Part shown: piece by piece, positions 59,111 to 64,000 of the stretch
Position numbering within the stretch: position 1 is the first letter of the stretch
Layout: every line of letters starts with the position of its first letter
NCBI GenBank assembly: GCA_903813345.2
Contig: CAIIXF020000010.1
Location: forward strand, 23,541,740 to 23,605,739
DNA from: Owenia fusiformis
Lineage: Eukaryota > Annelida > Polychaeta > Sabellida > Oweniidae
Length of the DNA stretch: 64,000 nt
Direction: 5' to 3'
Translations under genes and position numbers: made by a program
The notes under the pieces: generated by a model
Seen by the model: the letters and a program-made list of their open reading frames with translations, nothing else
Databases searched by the model: none
What the model was told of the DNA's origin: nothing

Positions 59111-61581
59111 ATGCATCAAAAATGGGTGAAACTCAATGTAGGTGGAACAACAATTGAGACAACTGTTCAGACCCTCAGGAAACTGGGAAGCAAAGTGATA
59201 GAAGTGATGCTGTGTGAGACACCAGAAGATGGCGTGGTGAAGATTGATCAAGACCCACAAGTCTTTAACGTGCTTCTCAATTATGCAAGGTAATAGAATT
59301 AATGCTTTGTATGCTAATTAATTGGTATTTGTAAAATCATATCTTTTTTGTTATAATATTGAATATGAATTTTACAGAATGTTATTGTTTATTTTCCTTT
59401 ATATTAGCTATCTTTACAAAGAATTGCATTGACATATTTTTAGGTTAATGTGTTGTGCTTTATTTCTTTACATAAACATCATAACGGTAATAACAATGAA
59501 AACTTGTTACTCGCAGAATAAAAATATTTGTGGTTTTTAAACAGAAACAACCACTTGACACCTTTTAAAGTTTACACAATCATAACAACATAGGATTTGC
59601 GTTTGAATAACCTAAACATCTTTTTAGGATTGAAATTTTGATGAACAGATTTTTATGTTTTGACTATCATTACAAACTCATCAAATAATTATTGTTGCGG
59701 ATGACAATTTTCTTATTATTAAACTCAAAATTTTTCCTAATACATTTGAATTTTTTCACCTGGTATAACTGAATGATATTGTCGTTTTGAATATTATATA
59801 TAGCTAACATTGAACATCATCATCAGCTGTTATTATGTGTCCTCTTTATGCCTCAAGATTTAAATGGAAAATGTTACCATAGCAACCAAAACAATTGAAT
59901 ATTATTATGCATCCAATTTCTTTGTTAAAGGTTTATAGCCAACAGCGCGTTCTTTTCATAATTTGTTGTGAACTCTTTGTCTTTTGGCATAAATAAGCGA
60001 GTCCATGGGAAAATTATAATTATTCTTTGTTTTGTGTTTCATCTTTTAATTTTATGAAGGGTTTTATGACTGGAATAAATTAGAGCTCATTTTGTGTTTT
60101 AAGGAGGAGCCTGTATGCATGTACCTATATGTGTTTAAATGCATTAGCATCAGCATTGATATGTTAACTTAGAAATTCATGTGGATTTTAAAACCAATGC
60201 CTAATTCTAGGAGACACGTTTCCCAAAAATAAAATTTTCTTTTTTATATTATTTTCGAGATGGAGCTCAAATACTGAATATGACATTTATATCTACTGAC
60301 ATACAACCCCTCCAAAAGTTATGCAACACCAGATCTCCTATTGGACAACCATGGTTAAAGCCTGTTTTTTAGAAAAAAGATTTTTTTTTATATATTTCTG
60401 ACCTGATTATAAACAGTGTCAGGGTTGCCAAACTTTGAAGAGGAGTTTATATTCTGCTGATGATTCCAATATCCTTTCATTGTTGAAATGGTTTGTTTAA
60501 AATGTTTTCTGTACCACCTTGATGTAAAACAATCTATATATGTAAATTAATGGAAATTAGTTCCACTCTGAGCAGATAGTTTGAGGCAATTCCATACATA
60601 AAACATTTTTAACTATTGTATGCTGATGATAAACATGTATTCATATACATTAGTAAATAAAATGTGTAGGTTTCAAGTGACTGCTTAAAATGACATTTTG
60701 TAATGAATCTTTATTGTCAAATAACTTTTAGCATATCTTAATCTTTATGTTCATGTTCATATCCAATAACATTCTCCATAGCCATTCATTGAAAAAAACT
60801 CTTAAATATGATATCTCTGCTTTTTCATCAATTCTTAAGTTCTTTTTTTGTGGCAGATTCTTTTTTTAAATATAATTTTAATTGAATGTTTCCATCAATC
60901 TGACTTGAAAGAACACTGTAAATATGCTAAGTCATTAAAGGGCAAGATATAAAATGAAAATTTTTAATGAATGGTTTAATCAAACCTTGCATTTAATTGA
61001 TAGATTCTTACCTCAAACTGAATTTCAGGACTGATGTGTTAGAGGCCCCAAGAGACAAGGTCACACCAGGTCAGCTAGTAACCATGGCAGAATGCTTGCA
61101 GTTCAGTCAACCAATCAAACAAGCTGTAAGAGAATATGCAAACATGGTTACCAAGAGGCAGAAACAACAAAGAATCCAACAAGCACTTGTGAACCAAGTC
61201 ACCCACCCAATGAGCTATAGAGATGCCGATGACATGGATGACCGAATGATGCGTTTAATGCATCACAATCAAATCAACATTTCGAAAACATACATTCCTA
61301 GATCTTGCCCAAATAAGAAATTCTGCCATCGAGTTGATATTATGTGCTGCCTTGATTCAAATCATGCAGATGGTCAATATGATATTTCTAATGATGTGAA
61401 GGGCAGTGAAAGCAAGGACTTTATCTATGAATATGAACTAGAGAACTTAAAGGTTGAATGCATTCAGTGTCGCAAACAGTTGGACTTACAGCCAAATCTT
61501 GGTTGGTGCCACAAATGTAAATGTTGCTGTACATGTCAAGATAGCTTCTGTGCAAGCCCTGAGAGTTTTAAAAAGTGTTAA
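59111..61581 (+). CDS. T1/cysteine-cluster gene 3 (two coding exons, 243 residues)
   Basis: Exon 1 is 59,111-59,289 and exon 2 is 61,029-61,581; the 1.74 kb intron (GCAAG|GTAATA...TTTCAG|GACTGA) is again in phase 2, and exon 2 is 553 nt as in gene 2. MHQKWVKLNVGGTTIETTVQ begins the T1 domain, KIDQDPQVFNVLLNYAR closes exon 1, and TDVLEAPRDKVTPGQLVTMA continues the fold. Then come MHHNQINI, VDIMCCL, KGSESKDFIYEYE and the cluster at residues 204-234 (CIQC, 12 residues, WCHKC, C, C, C) with SPESF and a final KKC. Three further cysteines (225, 227, 243) lie in or after the cluster. An in-frame ATG at 59,015 could add 32 residues. The T1 start suits the KCTD class; the tail is not one I can name. 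AATAAA at 61,729 is the likely poly(A) signal. Confidence 0.87.
59290..61028 (+). other. Intron of T1/cysteine gene 3
   Basis: AT-rich, no embedded exon or clear repeat seen. Homologous in position to the gene 2 intron (405 bp) and the gene 1 intron (18.6 kb). Confidence 0.8.
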
Positions 61582-61728
61582 ACAGTCTTCATAGCTGCTA
61601 CACTTAACTAAGGTGCATTTCCATTGTCAAATTGATAGCTAAACAATCAATATTTATTTAATTTGACCCCAGAAATCTACCATGTAGTTCCATATTTTCT
61701 GATCTTTATCTGTATCACATTAAAATGT

Positions 61729-61734
61729 AATAAA
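61729..61734 (+). terminator. Poly(A) signal of T1/cysteine gene 3
   Basis: AATAAA 148 nt after the stop, followed by a C-rich/T-rich stretch. Confidence 0.5.
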
Positions 61735-61759
61735 AAGCATTTAGACTCCCCCCCCCCTT

Positions 61760-62875
61760 TTATTTAAAATCGCTCAGGTACTGACATTAAACGTTTGCAT
61801 TGATCCATTAAAAGTGAAGATTACAAAAGGGGGTCTTAACAAAACCTTATGTGAAACAAATCACTAATCTATGTGTATAACCACGGATACTCCTAATGAT
61901 GTCAATGTAAGAGAGCAATGAACTTATACATTTTTTAGTTTCTGCTAACCCCCACTTTATTTGTTTTCATCTTTTAGTCATAGCTTAATAATGGACCTGC
62001 ACATGTAGTTTAAAGCTGACTATGTAAATAGGCTTTTAAAGTAATGTGGCTTTATATAGCAATCTCATGTAAGTGAAACTTGACATTTATATAATTGCAT
62101 ATCATTTATCTCTTATAAATATTCACAAAGTATATATTTCCAAGGTATGGTTGTATATGACAACTATGACAGGCTTCAAGACTAAGGTTAATAATATATA
62201 ATTGCCATTGGCATTCAGTGGCATCCAGTCCATTGCCCAATAGTCACGCAGCTGTGAGTTATCCCTGGACTATGGTGCTATATTGATATTGTGTGATATT
62301 TATTTTTATGCACTAGTCTCATCATGATATGCATTTTGGAATGTATTGGGATGACACTGTATATTCATAGAATGTTAATTTATAGTAGAATGTTCTGATA
62401 CATACACATTTACATGTTAAGTATATTTGATAAAAGTCTTTCAAATAGGATATCATTCAACTGACTATGTATTTTTGCTTTTTATATATTGTAGTTTTTG
62501 AAAACGAAAAAAATATAAAAAACAATAAAACAAGAACTGCCTCTTCTTCTGATTTAACTGGTCCCAGTGGAATTGAGTAGATATCTTGGATACAGATATT
62601 CTTTCATTGAGGGCTCTAAATTCAGTTTATTCTTGATCACACGAGAAAAACATAACATGAAGTATGTACAGTAAGCCCATCTCATCAAAACACCAATAAA
62701 GCTGGCCAAAAGTGATGGTTATACAGTAGATGTTTGGATATTGAGGTTTTACTGTATATTTATTTCTATTACCTCATTGAAAGATTTAATGTTCTTCTTT
62801 TTACATATAACATGTAAATAACTCCAGTTTTGAAGTAAATGGGTACTGCACCCATTTGATGTATTAAAAGTGGTT
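61760..62875. other. Intergenic, downstream of gene 3
   Basis: No gene or RNA seen. A CAGTAAAACC-type MITE remnant lies near 62,667-62,757. Confidence 0.55.
62667..62757. mobile_element. Short CAGTAAAACC-family MITE
   Basis: TACAGTAAGCCCATCTCATCAAAACACC at the left and GATATTGAGGTTTTACTGTA at the right are imperfectly inverted over about 90 bp. The ends resemble those at 20,570-20,719. Confidence 0.5.
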
Positions 62876-62881
62876 TCTAGA

Positions 62882-63800
62882 CAACTCATCCCAAGACAAT
62901 TCATCCCAAGACAAGTCATCCCTAAGACAACTCATCCCAAGACAAGTCATCCCTAAGACAACTCATCCCAAGACATCTCATCCCAAGACATCTCATCCCA
63001 AGACAACTCATCCCAAGACATCTCATCCCACTAGTATACTTTAATTAGTCCTCTATATTATATATATCATTTTTTTATTTTTACGATTACAAATTGATAT
63101 TTGATTATACTCTCAATCTAAGTATTGATAATTTTTAGCATTTCGAAATGGCACTTGAAAGTTATGTCCTACTTTTACATCACGGTATAAGACATAATTT
63201 CCAAATTCAATCATCATGATTCTGAAAGTTTAAAATTGGAAATCTTATTAAAAAATAAGCCAAATATGACATATTGGAATTAAGCAAAATATTTTAAAAC
63301 AAAGACTGAATTAATCTGGAGGAATTATTCTGATAATACCCCAGATAATACATTCTTATTGCGTTAATCCTAATTTGACACCTTTGATGATCTTTGATTT
63401 AATAATCAAAGTATATATTAATTTGAACATGTTTATCTTTATCCCAATCAATCAATAAAATTAACTAAAGCTAGACTAAACTAACTCAAAATACAAAAGA
63501 TATTCCAGGGTCAAACACAGTGTACTTACTGCTAAAATCTCTAAAATATTCAATATTCAAATACTCTTTCAAAGGTTGAAATTTATTGTATAAAATTACG
63601 TTATATTTCAAGTTGGGAAGAGTTGTCTTGGGGATGAGTTGTCTTGGGATGAGATGTCTTGGGATGAGTTGTCTTGGGATGAGATGTCTTGGGATGAGAT
63701 GTCTTGGGATGAGATGTCTTGGGATGAGTTGTCTTGGGATGAGATGTCTTGGGGATGAGTTGTCTTGGGATGAGTTGTCTTAGGGATGAGTTGTCCTGTT
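62882..63800. mobile_element. Foldback-like element with arms of inverted 15-bp minisatellite
   Basis: The left arm (62,882-63,030) is about ten copies of GACAACTCATCCCAA variants. The right arm (63,617-63,796) is about twelve copies of the exact reverse complement, TTGGGATGAGTTGTC. The arms enclose about 590 bp of AT-rich unique DNA with no ORF. Long arms built of short tandem repeats are the hallmark of foldback (FB/Galileo-type) elements. The ORFs seen in the right arm on both strands are repeat artefacts. Confidence 0.75.
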
Positions 63801-64000
63801 ACCATTAAAAGTAATAGTGGATCTACCTGAACAACCACTTCTTTCTACTTGAAAATGAAAAATTCATGAAATACTGAATAGGCATATTTTGACCTTGAAA
63901 CTATAGGTTTACTCTGCCACTTTTTCTGTTTTTTTCCAACTTTGACTCACCCTAGGCCCAATCTTCAATGGAAAATTACCAAAGATATTGATATACGACT

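Noticed and set aside
63586-63838. Short ORFs GMSCLGMRC / QDISSQDNSS
   Set aside because: Translation of the 15-bp foldback arm repeat.

Overview
This is a window of AT-rich nuclear DNA from an invertebrate animal. The evidence is spliced genes with GT-AG introns, very long introns, a Ty3/gypsy retrotransposon, many DNA-transposon remnants (MITEs) and many minisatellites. The overall style suggests a marine lophotrochozoan such as a mollusc or brachiopod, but nothing in the sequence fixes the phylum.

Layout. (1) 1-9.8 kb, + strand: the last 11 visible exons of a ubiquitin-activating E1 enzyme, best matching UBA6, from the catalytic-cysteine exon to the stop codon and poly(A) signal. Its introns hold a decayed mariner-like element and two large minisatellites. 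(2) 9.8-30 kb: no gene I can support. The stretch has tandem arrays (11.7-12.0 and 15.5-16.5 kb) and a dense set of terminal-inverted-repeat elements, including a 2.45 kb element with repeated subterminal motifs, a hAT-like element with an 8-bp target duplication, and nested TA-flanked elements. (3) 30-61.6 kb, + strand: three tandem paralogues, each with a BTB/T1 (KCTD-type) domain in one exon and, after an intron at the same site and phase, an exon ending in a strongly conserved cysteine cluster. The first has an 18.6 kb intron carrying an antisense, apparently intact 8.77 kb Ty3/gypsy retrotransposon, inserted within a minisatellite and flanked by near-identical LTRs. (4) 61.6-64 kb: a foldback-like pair of inverted 15-bp minisatellites.

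The most interesting content is the three-gene family. It combines a KCTD-like T1 domain, a conserved middle block (HHN-x-I, then KG and a YEYE-like segment) and a C-terminal cluster C-x2-C-x12-C-x2-C-x2-C-x2-C-x(4,5)-C containing G-W-C-H-K-C and followed by SPESF. I do not recognise the C-terminal module as a named domain. By analogy with KCTD proteins it may serve as an oligomeric adaptor, possibly for Cullin-3 ligases, with a zinc-binding tail; that is inference. An E1 gene and KCTD-like genes being neighbours may be chance.
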